Of a stretch of DNA of 8,333 nucleotides, positions 1-6,065 are shown in pieces. Source of the DNA: Actinomycetes bacterium (GTDB taxonomy: Bacteria > Actinomycetota > Acidimicrobiia > Acidimicrobiales > RAAP-2); assembly GCA_021849435.1 (NCBI GenBank), contig JAJZSX010000096.1:1-8333 (forward strand), written 5' to 3'. The translations under genes were made by a program, and so were the position numbers. The notes below the pieces were generated by a model that did not search any database, was not told where the DNA came from, and saw nothing but the letters and a program-made list of their open reading frames with translations. How positions within the stretch are numbered: position 1 is the first letter of the stretch; each line of letters opens with the position of its first letter.

Positions 1-30
1 CCGAGGCGCCGCCCCGATACGGTGGATTCG

Positions 31-759
31 ATGAGTGACCTGTTCCCCACCTTGCGAGACTGCGCCGATGAGATCGGTCGCTCGATCGAGGCTCACCGGG
101 GTCGCGGATACTCCGGTCTTCGAGAGTCGCAGTACCACCTCGACGTGGTCGCTGACGAGGTGGCACGACGGGTACTCGGTGCGGCCGGCTGGCGTGTCGT
201 GAGCGAGGAGTCCGGTGTCACGGGATCGGGGCCGTTGACGGTGGTCGTTGATCCTATCGACGGTTCGACGAATTGTGATCACGGCGTTCCCTTCTTCGCG
301 ACGAGCCTCGCGGTGCTGGTGGACGGTGAGCTCGTTGCGGGCTACGTCGTCAACCATGGCACTGGCACCACCTACCAAGCCGAGCGGGGTGCGGGAGCCA
401 CTCGCGATGGGGTGGCGATTACGGCGAGTGGACGCACGCATCTCCGCGACGCAATCGTGGCGTTCTCAGGGCTGCCCTCGCGTCACGCGGGATGGGCTCA
501 GTTCCGAGCACTCGGCGCCGCGAGCCTCGAAATCTGTCTGGTCGCGGACGGCTCACTCGACGCGTATGGGGTTGCTCAGCAGTCGACCCTCAATCCCTGG
601 GACTACCTAGCCGGACTCTTGATCGCTCGCGAAGCAGGAGCGGTCGACACTGACTATCGCGGCGAGCAACTCGTGACTGACGGTGCGGTAGTTCGCCGGC
701 CGTTGATCGCGGCCACCACGTCACTGCTAGGGGAGCTCGTAAATATCGGTCCGCTCTGA
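31..759 (+). CDS. Inositol monophosphatase family protein
   Basis: A Mg2+-dependent phosphatase of the inositol monophosphatase / FIG superfamily, predicted cytosolic and 242 aa long. The metal-binding motifs are visible: VSEES near residues 57-61 (Glu59), the signature DPIDGSTN at 74-81 (Asp74 and Asp77), and the C-terminal NPWDYLAGLLIAREAG around 188-203 (Asp191). The order and spacing are those of a complete enzyme, slightly short for the family. ATG at 31 is chosen because GGTGG (21-25) lies 5 nt upstream as a Shine-Dalgarno; an in-frame GTG at 22 falls inside that SD. The substrate cannot be read from sequence: inositol-1-phosphate, histidinol-phosphate, 3'-phosphoadenosine 5'-phosphate or a sugar phosphate are all possible in this superfamily. 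Its 3' end overlaps the convergent CHAD gene by 33 bp. The upstream neighbour is outside the window. Confidence 0.9.
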   Translation: MSDLFPTLRDCADEIGRSIEAHRGRGYSGLRESQYHLDVVADEVARRVLGAAGWRVVSEESGVTGSGPLTVVVDPIDGSTNCDHGVPFFATSLAVLVDGELVAGYVVNHGTGTTYQAERGAGATRDGVAITASGRTHLRDAIVAFSGLPSRHAGWAQFRALGAASLEICLVADGSLDAYGVAQQSTLNPWDYLAGLLIAREAGAVDTDYRGEQLVTDGAVVRRPLIAATTSLLGELVNIGPL

Positions 760-1638
760 ATGACCGATGTTCATGTCATCGATCAAGACCATCGCCTCGG
801 CCATCGGCTCGCGCCACACGTCGGGGTTCACCCGGCTCGCCGCGTCGATGGATGCCAACCATGTCTCGCGCGCGTCGGCGGGATCAATGCCTCGAACGGC
901 GCGCGGTGAGTCATACCACTCCGTGACGAATCGACGAACCGACGCGAGGTCACGTTGATGGCCGAGCGAGTCTTGGATTGCTACGAATCGCTCCACGATG
1001 GCCTGAGCACCGTCGCCAAGGATCGGCGTCGCGATCTCGGTGACGTATCGGGCCCGCTTCGACAGGATTCGAATTTGATGGAGGTCCGCCGGGCTGTCGA
1101 CCATTCCAGTGGCTGCGATGCGCAGCGCACTCCACGACTCGCGGAGCTGTGAAACGATGACCGATTCCGGATCGGCGAATGAGCGCCGTAGCGGTGGTCG
1201 AACGACCGCGCGGGCGAGCGTGACCACGAGTGAAACGTACCGCTTACCAGAAAGTCGATCAACGACGCGATGTTGGTGTGCGCGACGGTCATCGATTGCC
1301 CTGTCGATCACGGCCCGGTCGAGGTCGTTGTCCGCAGTCGCGATCTCCTCGAGGAGCGCGATCAAGACGTCGGAATCTCGATAGCCGCCGAGCGTGTGCC
1401 CCAGCCATGCGAGATCTTTTGCTGTCATAGAGTGCCAGCCGTCTTCGATCATTGGATGCAGCAATCGAAGTTCCGACCGGAGTCGACGCGACGCAACACG
1501 AAGTTGGTGTACTCCTTCGGGGTCCGTTCCTAGACGAGCGGCCGAAGTGTGCCGGAGCATCTGACCAATCTCACGGCCAATGACATCGCTGATGAAGTCA
1601 CGAGCAGAAAAGTTGGAGTTGGTCACGCTGAACTCCAT
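727..1638 (-). CDS. CHAD domain-containing protein
   Basis: A 303-aa helical protein of the CHAD (conserved histidine alpha-helical domain) family, members of which bind inorganic polyphosphate through basic and histidine-rich surfaces. Two half-domains are visible: the first has GVHQLRVASRRLRSELRLL near residues 42-60, and the second has a matching LHQIRILSKRARYVTEI segment about two thirds along. The repeated H-Q-x-R pattern followed by a basic helix is the family hallmark. No CYTH domain is fused, so this is a stand-alone CHAD protein. The ATG at 1638 has a good SD (AGGGGG on the - strand, about 1643-1648). It is convergent with, and overlaps, the phosphatase gene and is divergent from the tRNA. 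A role in polyphosphate metabolism is inferred from the family only. Confidence 0.88.
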   Translation of the reverse strand: MEFSVTNSNFSARDFISDVIGREIGQMLRHTSAARLGTDPEGVHQLRVASRRLRSELRLLHPMIEDGWHSMTAKDLAWLGHTLGGYRDSDVLIALLEEIATADNDLDRAVIDRAIDDRRAHQHRVVDRLSGKRYVSLVVTLARAVVRPPLRRSFADPESVIVSQLRESWSALRIAATGMVDSPADLHQIRILSKRARYVTEIATPILGDGAQAIVERFVAIQDSLGHQRDLASVRRFVTEWYDSPRAVRGIDPADARETWLASIDAASRVNPDVWREPMAEAMVLIDDMNIGHSERTDIYELP

Positions 1639-1726
1639 GTCACCCCCTACACCGTATCGGTCGAATTTCGTCTGAAGCCAACCTACGTCGTCGTGGCCAT
1701 CGGTGTTACTGTCAGCCCGGCTGGTT

Positions 1727-1732
1727 TAGGCT
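1727..1732 (+). promoter_or_regulatory. Possible -10 element for tRNA-Val
   Basis: TAGGCT fits the actinobacterial TANNNT -10 pattern. It would place the start of transcription about 2-4 nt before the mature tRNA 5' end. No convincing -35 is seen (TGTTAC at 1704-1709 is the best at 17-bp spacing). Positional inference only. Confidence 0.3.
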
Positions 1733-1741
1733 TGGGGCTTC

Positions 1742-1815
1742 GGGCGCTTAGCTCAGTTGGTTAGAGCAGCTGATTTACACTCAGCAGGTCGGGGGTTCGA
1801 GTCCCTCAGCGCCCA
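1742..1815 (+). tRNA. tRNA-Val (anticodon TAC)
   Basis: A full cloverleaf can be folded by eye. The acceptor stem GGGCGCT (1742-1748) pairs perfectly with AGCGCCC (1808-1814). The D arm is GCTC/GAGC. The anticodon stem GCTGA/TCAGC closes the loop TTTACAC, with anticodon TAC at 1776-1778. The T arm is GGGGG-TTCGAGT-CCCTC with one G-T pair. Discriminator A73 is at 1815, which suits valine. It reads GTA (and other GTN by wobble) codons. The 3' CCA is not encoded (next bases CGA), so it must be added by a nucleotidyltransferase. The accessory strip to the right starts immediately after this gene, a common site for integrating elements, but no repeat of the tRNA 3' end was found elsewhere in the window. 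Confidence 0.95.
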
Positions 1816-1911
1816 CGATAGATGAACGTACGATCAACCTTTCGCACGTTCGATAGCAAGAAGAGCATGTGCGAGATAAATGCGCTCGATTGATTTTGAG
1901 TGAATCGAACT

Positions 1912-2304
1912 TTACGTTGGTGATACCACCGGCAAGCCAACTTGCTTGGCGGCTGAGCAGAGGCGAATGTCGTAGACCACGAAATCAGTGAGGTCCTCAA
2001 TTATCGACAGCGCGCTGGCGAGATGGATGGCGTCAAGACTACGCAATTCGCGTGGGGCAAGAACTGCAGCCCGCTCGACGATTACGTGATCAATGGGGAG
2101 GAGGTCGACTCCGTCCAGGAGTCGCCTAACGTCATCAACCAACGATCCATCGATTCGCTGACACGTACGAAGTAGTTCAACGGCGGACAGATCGCTACTG
2201 ACCTTGGGTATCTCGATATTCTGCGTTAGCCAATCGGTCAGCGCAGTGCTCTCAGGCTCGTCAAAGAGCAACTTGACGAGAGCCGACGTATCGATATAGA
2301 TCAC
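1912..2304 (-). CDS. vapC: VapC-type PIN-domain toxin
   Basis: A 130-aa PIN-domain ribonuclease, the toxin of a type II toxin-antitoxin pair. VapC toxins cleave RNA with Mg2+, often tRNA or rRNA; the target here is unknown. The four acidic active-site residues are in place: Asp5 in YIDTSALVKL, Glu43 in SAVELLR, Asp91 in LRSLDAIHLASAL, and Asp112 in FVVYDIRLCSAA. The length is normal and nothing is missing, so it should be active. The start is GTG at 2304, which overlaps the antitoxin stop as GTGA (4-bp overlap), a layout typical of translational coupling. A GAGGA sequence lies about 10 nt upstream inside the antitoxin gene. Regulation is expected through the VapB/VapBC operator ahead of vapB. 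Confidence 0.93.
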   Translation of the reverse strand: MIYIDTSALVKLLFDEPESTALTDWLTQNIEIPKVSSDLSAVELLRTCQRIDGSLVDDVRRLLDGVDLLPIDHVIVERAAVLAPRELRSLDAIHLASALSIIEDLTDFVVYDIRLCSAAKQVGLPVVSPT

Positions 2305-2579
2305 GCCAACCGATCCTCGCGTAGTTCATCGAGTTCGTGCGTCGCGGTGTGCTGGGTTCGTGCAACGTGTCGGCGTGCGGGCACACGAAATGCACCACTG
2401 GCCGGAATGAGGCGACCTGAGGCGATGAGTCGGTCCCGCGAAGCGACGGCAGGCGTCGGCGATACCAAGAGGGCGATGAGTTTCCCGCGTTCGGTGACTT
2501 CGATGACTTCACCTGCCTTCACACGCTCGAGATATCGGCTGGCGTGCTGGCGGAGTTCTCTAATCCCGATTCTGGTCAT
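2301..2579 (-). CDS. vapB: VapB/Phd-type antitoxin
   Basis: A 92-aa antitoxin of the Phd/YefM type paired with the PIN toxin downstream. The N-terminal segment TRIGIRELRQHASRYLERV followed by GEVIEVTERGKLIALLV is the characteristic DNA-binding and dimerisation fold of this family. The C-terminal half is basic and low in hydrophobic residues, as expected for the flexible toxin-wrapping tail. ATG at 2579 is preferred over an in-frame TTG at 2597, because it begins exactly where the family homology begins and sits 6 nt after a -10 hexamer. No SD precedes it, which fits a leaderless mRNA. The protein should neutralise VapC and repress its own operon with it. Confidence 0.9.
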   Translation of the reverse strand: MTRIGIRELRQHASRYLERVKAGEVIEVTERGKLIALLVSPTPAVASRDRLIASGRLIPASGAFRVPARRHVARTQHTATHELDELREDRLA

Positions 2580-2583
2580 GTGG

Positions 2584-2612
2584 AGATAGTAGCACAATGA
2601 GTGCTACTATCT
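2584..2612 (-). promoter_or_regulatory. vapBC operator palindrome
   Basis: A perfect inverted repeat with 12-bp arms (AGATAGTAGCAC at 2584-2595 and GTGCTACTATCT at 2601-2612) around a 5-bp spacer AATGA. It lies immediately upstream of the vapB ATG and covers the apparent -10 element. Its position, length and symmetry fit an autoregulatory binding site for the VapB dimer or VapBC complex. The palindrome is seen directly; the bound protein is inferred from how the family works. Confidence 0.85.
2586..2594 (-). promoter_or_regulatory. Extended -10 of a leaderless vapBC promoter
   Basis: On the - strand, TGC directly precedes TACTAT (2591-2586), giving an extended -10 of the form TGN-TANNNT. Six bases (CTCCAC) then separate it from the vapB ATG, so transcription would start at or next to the A of the start codon. 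This leaderless arrangement is common in actinobacteria. The hexamer lies within the proximal arm of the operator palindrome, so a bound repressor would block polymerase. No good -35 is visible. Confidence 0.5.
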
Positions 2613-2782
2613 ATCGCAACCACATTATTCGCGATCTGCACATGGTTCAACGCGCTGCGCGGACAGTTGTGTTTGGCCTCTCCCAGACAGGACCCCGAAG
2701 CGGTTCGCATCGTGCCCTGAAACCGGGCGAACATGACGTTCGTTCGCAAGTGAGTTGCCTTTCGAGCGTCGAGTGACTCGCT

Positions 2783-2800
2783 GTCAGGAAGAAACCTGAC
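2783..2800 (-). terminator. Hairpin over the end of the ChrB-like gene
   Basis: GTCAGG (2783-2788) and CCTGAC (2795-2800) form a perfect 6-bp stem with a 6-nt loop, spanning the stop codon of the ChrB-domain gene. No T tract follows on the - strand, so it is at best a weak or factor-dependent terminator, or an mRNA 3'-end stabiliser. Confidence 0.25.
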
Positions 2801-3218
2801 GCGCGCACCACGCGTAGAGCGCGTCGTAGACGAACGAGGCGCGCTCGAGGAGGACGTGGTCATCCAGTTCCGCGTCAAGTCCGCCCACGCCGATCGCTTC
2901 CAGAGCGCGCCCGGCCGGATCGCTGTCGATGTCACTGGCGATGTCCGCCGCGTGGATAATCTTCGCGAGGCGGACTAATGCGGCGTCACTACCGAGGTGG
3001 TACTCGTCGATGAGGACCTCAAAGGAGCACTTGTTGCCTCGGTGCGTGTACGTGGCGCCTGGCGCATCGAAGCTCACGGCGCCATCTTGCTCAGCGGTTT
3101 CGAGGACCTGATCGTGCGGCACGTAGAGAATCTCGGCCTCGGCGTCGATAAATTTCTTGATCAGCCACGGGCAGGCGATTCGGTCGGTCTTCGGGCGTTC
3201 TCGTGTAACCCATTTCAC
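2784..3218 (-). CDS. ChrB C-terminal domain protein (chromate resistance family)
   Basis: A 144-aa protein that consists of little more than the ChrB C-terminal domain. Recognisable motifs are KTDRIACPWLIKKFIDAEAE near residues 10-29, THRGNKCSFEVLIDEY in the middle, and LAKIIHAADIASD towards the C-terminal half. In chromate-resistance operons ChrB is a regulator accompanying the ChrA efflux pump; the function of stand-alone copies is not established. No chrA is present in this window, so a chromate role is uncertain. The GTG start at 3218 is chosen because GAGAGGA lies 7 nt upstream and family similarity starts right there (VKWVTRERP). The open frame runs further upstream to 3302 without family-like sequence. 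It is on the same strand as vapBC but about 170 bp upstream of the vapBC operator, so probably a separate transcript. Confidence 0.85.
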   Translation of the reverse strand: MKWVTRERPKTDRIACPWLIKKFIDAEAEILYVPHDQVLETAEQDGAVSFDAPGATYTHRGNKCSFEVLIDEYHLGSDAALVRLAKIIHAADIASDIDSDPAGRALEAIGVGGLDAELDDHVLLERASFVYDALYAWCARQVSS

Positions 3219-3513
3219 GTTGATTCCTCTCTCATTGTGACTCTTGGGATGGCGATCACTAATGACAAGAGCACCGCTTGCGACGAGCGGAGGACCAGGC
3301 AATTCGACGGTCTACGTCATTTTCAATCAAATGTAGCTGAGCGGTACCGACAATGGGGCGATCGGTGCGATCGCCTTGAGTGGGATGACGCCGGATTACC
3401 GTGATCGCACCGCCACTGTCGGCGAAGCGTTCTTCGTCGTTTCGCGAACTCACGGTGGGATGGCCTCGCCTTCGACCACTTCTCGGAGCCGAGGTCGTAG
3501 GCTGTCCCAACAA

Positions 3514-3955
3514 TTAATCGGAGACGCGAGCCTGACCCACTGGCGCAGCCGCTGGGTTGAACTTGACGTCCGAGTACGAAGTCATGACGGTGGAGCGATG
3601 AACGACTCGATCGGCCTCGGTGACGTCATCCTCGCTCGTAGGTGCCGAGGACTCGGCCAAACCTGCCGGTCGGCTAACCAATACTCGTCGATGAGTCCGT
3701 CCAGATGATCGGTCCTCTGCGTGCCGCCTTTCCAGAGATTCGCGAAGACGCCACCCCGTTCACCGGCACCCGAGTTCACCTAGAGATCGATCTCCTCGTC
3801 CATCACCGAGTCCACACACTTGACGCAAAGGTAATCATCTTTGAGGCGTTCCGAGCAGGGGATCAGCGAATTGCCATCTCACGGATTGCTCGCCTCCACT
3901 CCAAATCGCGAAGGTATTGCCTTATCACTTCTGTCGGGACGGCGTTATCGGGGTC
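3514..3955 (-). pseudogene. Possible frameshifted relic of a small protein gene
   Basis: Three collinear - strand segments in shifting frames look more protein-like than their surroundings. Reading 5' to 3' on the - strand, they are VIRQYLRDLEWRRAIREM (within 3863-3955, ends in TGA), RLKDDYLCVKCVDSVMDEEI (within 3780-3875, ends in TAG, with a CxxC pair), and an acidic stretch SSAPTSEDDVTEADRVV continuing to QARVSD and TAA at 3514-3516. The last frame is open from 3759. The frame open from 3779 to 3582 could bridge the second and third segments (LIDEYWLADRQ). No family is recognised. This may be one gene broken by frameshifts and a stop, several very short genes, or chance. Confidence 0.22.
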
Positions 3956-3984
3956 TCAGAATTCACACATCGTGCGACGGGACC

Positions 3985-4011
3985 CTCGAACGACGAAGGT
4001 TCGTCGTTGAG
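3985..4011. repeat. Near-perfect inverted repeat in the gene-poor strip
   Basis: AACGACGAA (3989-3997) and TTCGTCGTT (4000-4008) are perfect 9-bp complements separated by only GG. The flanking CTC (3985-3987) and GAG (4009-4011) extend the symmetry, with one unpaired G on the left. The tiny spacer suits a dimeric protein binding site better than an RNA hairpin, though a stem with a 4-6 nt loop could still form. No T tract follows on either strand, so it is not a standard intrinsic terminator. Confidence 0.55.
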
Positions 4012-4309
4012 GTGTCCGGATAGAGTGCAGTCCGCGATGCAATGTGGGTACGTCGTGGCTCGATGTCGACGTTCGTTCTGTAAGTTCCACCTGATAAAAG
4101 CGGGTGGACAGGAGATTCGAACATTGTTTTCTTGCCTCCGCTGATGGACATGGTGTGGGGCCGCGGCCTTGGTACTGAGGTTGTCACTTCCGATCAGCGG
4201 AAGCAGGCGTGGATTGCGCCATAAGGTAGAAGTGCGGCGTGAGTTACGTCGCAATTGAGAAATTCAGTGCACCACCAGCAGTTAGAGAACGGGCGAACGG
4301 GAGATCCAC

Positions 4310-5248
4310 TTGATACGCAAAGCTGTCATTGCAGCAGCTGGTCTCGGAACGCGATTCCTCCCCCAGACCAAGGCGATGCCGAAGGAAATGTTGCCGATCC
4401 TTGACAAGCCGATCATTCAGTACATCGTCGAGGAACTCGTCGAGGCCGGGATCGAAGACATCGTTATCGTTACGGGATACCACAAGCGCTCGATTGAGGA
4501 CCACTTCGCGGAGCCGAGCCAGGAACTTGTAACCGCCTTAAAGGGTCCGAAAAAGAAGCAGCTGAAGGAGGTTGAGCACATCGCCAACCTGGCGAATTTT
4601 GCCTACATGCGGCAAAAGGGTCCCGACGGCAATGGTACGCCTCTTCTTAACGCTGCGCACCTAATCGGTGATGAGCCGTTCATCTACACCTTTGGGGACG
4701 ACTTCATCCGCGCTACTCCTGGGCGATTTAGCCAGATGGTCGCACTCCACGAGCGAACCGGCCTCGGCGTGCTGTCGTGTATTCGCGCGGACGGTGACGA
4801 CGACTACACACGTTACGGGTACGTGGGAGGTAAGGAGATTGAGCCGGGTATCGTAAAAATCGAATCGATTGTGGAGAAACCCGGCCGAGCCAATGCGCCG
4901 TCAGATCTCGCGAGCGTGAGCAGTTACCTCTTCACACCGACGATACTGGGGTGCCTCAGCGATCGTGCCTCCGAACTTCGCCCGGGTGACGAGCTCTCGC
5001 TGCAGGATGCGATGCAGCTCTCGATTGATAACGGTAACTTCCTTCTCGGCTATGAGATTGAGAATGCTCGATACTTCGACACTGGAGACAAGCTCGAGTA
5101 TTTAAAGACGATCATCGATCTTGGTCTCGAGGACGAGAATCTCGGCCCCGCACTCAGGGCACATTTCGCCCAGTCGCTCGCTTCGCAAGGTCCTTCGGCG
5201 AATCACCTTCGAGAAAACCCACGACAGGGTCTGCAGCGGACGAAGTGA
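4310..5248 (+). CDS. galU: UTP-glucose-1-phosphate uridylyltransferase
   Basis: A 312-aa cytosolic nucleotidyltransferase that makes UDP-glucose from UTP and glucose-1-phosphate, feeding cell-surface polysaccharide, glycolipid and galactose pathways. The N-terminal nucleotide-binding signature AAAGLGTRFLPQTKAMPKEM spans about residues 8-27. FGDDF at 128-132 holds the metal-binding aspartate, VEKP is at 188-191, and YFDTGDKLEYLKT near 255-267 is the usual GalU C-terminal motif. The length is normal. The start is TTG at 4310, with GGGAG (4299-4303) 6 nt upstream. The middle differs from common bacterial GalU: KGPDGNGTPLLNA takes the place of the familiar LGLGHAV-type segment and FIYTFGDD that of the VLLPDD-type strand. 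A short C-terminal tail beyond residue 280 is not conserved-looking. It stands alone here and is followed 195 bp later by the group II intron. Confidence 0.94.
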   Translation: MIRKAVIAAAGLGTRFLPQTKAMPKEMLPILDKPIIQYIVEELVEAGIEDIVIVTGYHKRSIEDHFAEPSQELVTALKGPKKKQLKEVEHIANLANFAYMRQKGPDGNGTPLLNAAHLIGDEPFIYTFGDDFIRATPGRFSQMVALHERTGLGVLSCIRADGDDDYTRYGYVGGKEIEPGIVKIESIVEKPGRANAPSDLASVSSYLFTPTILGCLSDRASELRPGDELSLQDAMQLSIDNGNFLLGYEIENARYFDTGDKLEYLKTIIDLGLEDENLGPALRAHFAQSLASQGPSANHLRENPRQGLQRTK

Positions 5249-5279
5249 ACCTGCCGCCCACGTGGCGTCGCAGCGAGAG

Positions 5280-5299
5280 CCCTTAACAGCGTGTAAGGG
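5280..5299 (+). terminator. Hairpin downstream of galU
   Basis: CCCTTA (5280-5285) and TAAGGG (5294-5299) form a perfect 6-bp stem with an 8-nt loop, 31 bp after the galU stop. A second, overlapping and mutually exclusive hairpin GGACC-CACC-GGTCC lies at 5298-5311. Neither is followed by a T tract, so termination is only a possibility. Confidence 0.28.
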
Positions 5300-5435
5300 A
5301 CCCACCGGTCCGCGTCGACCAACTGAACCAGGTGTTTCGGTGGTGGTTGCTCGCCGTCGGGTGTCCGAGGCGACTCTCCGATGGAGCACTCGTTTCCGAC
5401 CAACGGTACTCAACAAATCGGCGCTTCGGAAATGC

Positions 5436-5443
5436 GCGGGGTC
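5436..5443 (+). other. Intron-binding site 1 (IBS1) of the 5' exon
   Basis: GCGGGGTC directly precedes the intron 5' end at 5444. It can pair with GACTCCGT at 5710-5717 (EBS1) over 8 bp, two of them G-U wobbles. This is the interaction by which a group II intron recognises its target and selects the 5' splice site. Confidence 0.7.
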
Positions 5444-5700
5444 GTGTGTCCTGAAAGGGGAGTGCTGACCATGTAGAAGTTTGTCAGCACGAACCGTGCT
5501 GTGCCAGTGATGGAGGTAGGTCCTCCGGGTTCGCCGTGCAGGCGGAGATCCCAAAGCACTGCAGTGTCATGTCGGTAAAGAGCCGGGGTGGGAAGCGACT
5601 GCGGAAAAGGCCCGCTAACAGCGGGTCAGTTGTGTAACGAGAAGACGAACGTGTGTGAACCACTGCTGACGCATCGAGAAATTTAATGACGACATCGAAA

Positions 5701-5723
5701 CCAGGGCTGGACTCCGTCCCTGG
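5701..5723 (+). other. EBS1 hairpin of the group II intron
   Basis: CCAGGG (5701-5706) and CCCTGG (5718-5723) form a perfect 6-bp stem with an 11-nt loop. The loop contains GACTCCGT (5710-5717), complementary to the exon bases GCGGGGTC at 5436-5443. EBS1 in a terminal loop of domain I is the standard arrangement, and the match supports both the loop assignment and the 5' boundary at 5444. Confidence 0.7.
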
Positions 5724-6065
5724 GATAATGGCGCGCCTTCGCGGTGTGTCCTCAGCCAGGGAGCTGCCTGCTTGTGGCCCTGGCGGTGTCCGGTGTAAAG
5801 GTGGCGTGAGCTCGTTACAGGCGCTGGCATGGAACAGGAGAACCTGTCGTCTCGATACCGACGGCCAGACCTCAGGGGCGATGTTGCCTCTCTGGTCGTT
5901 AAGAGGGAGAACCTCGCGTGGTCAAGACCGCGTGGGCAAGAGTACCGACGCGAGACACAGGGGCGGACCGGCTCGTAGTAGTGATGAAGGTTCTGTAATG
6001 GGACTGGAGCGAAGGGGCCGGGCAGGTCAGGTCACCCAGATGTCAACCCCTCGGGGGAGGAACTG

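Larger units (their letters stand above)
3219..4309. other. 1.1-kb stretch without a clear intact gene
   Basis: No open frame here has family motifs, a convincing ribosome binding site and sustained length. Open frames of 60-110 codons occur on both strands but look arginine/serine-rich and low in hydrophobic residues, as expected for non-coding frames in GC-rich DNA. What can be seen is a set of protein-like - strand segments between about 3514 and 3955, a strong inverted repeat at 3985-4011, and a 6-bp perfect hairpin CTTCCG/CGGAAG at 4187-4203 about 105 bp before galU. The stretch is most simply a decayed accessory region plus the galU upstream region; no clear galU promoter could be picked. 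Confidence 0.5.

Noticed and set aside
248..610. A 120-codon open frame inside the phosphatase gene.
   Set aside because: It is the out-of-frame shadow of a gene with clear IMPase motifs; its own product has no recognisable features.
1886..1908. TCGATT/AATCGA inverted repeat next to the vapC stop as a terminator.
   Set aside because: Only a 6-bp AT-containing stem with an 11-nt loop and no T tract; too weak to call.
3215..3235. A 6-codon upstream ORF (ATG at 3235) whose TGA overlaps the GTG start of the ChrB-domain gene.
   Set aside because: The ATG has no ribosome binding site and the sequence is mostly the SD region of the downstream gene. Easily a coincidence.
4100..4135. On the - strand GTTCGAATCTCC resembles the T-arm of a tRNA, suggesting a tRNA remnant or attachment site.
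   Set aside because: The 5' side of a T stem is missing (ACAAT instead of a complement to CTCCT) and no acceptor, D or anticodon arms can be folded. The short match is likely chance.
5121..5468. A 115-codon + strand frame running from inside galU across the intron 5' end.
   Set aside because: It overlaps confirmed galU coding sequence, crosses the intron boundary, and has the Arg/Ser-rich composition of a shadow frame.
5462..5625. Strong hairpins that could be read as terminators or a riboswitch after galU.
   Set aside because: They lie inside the group II intron and are better explained as domain I secondary structure; no T tracts follow.
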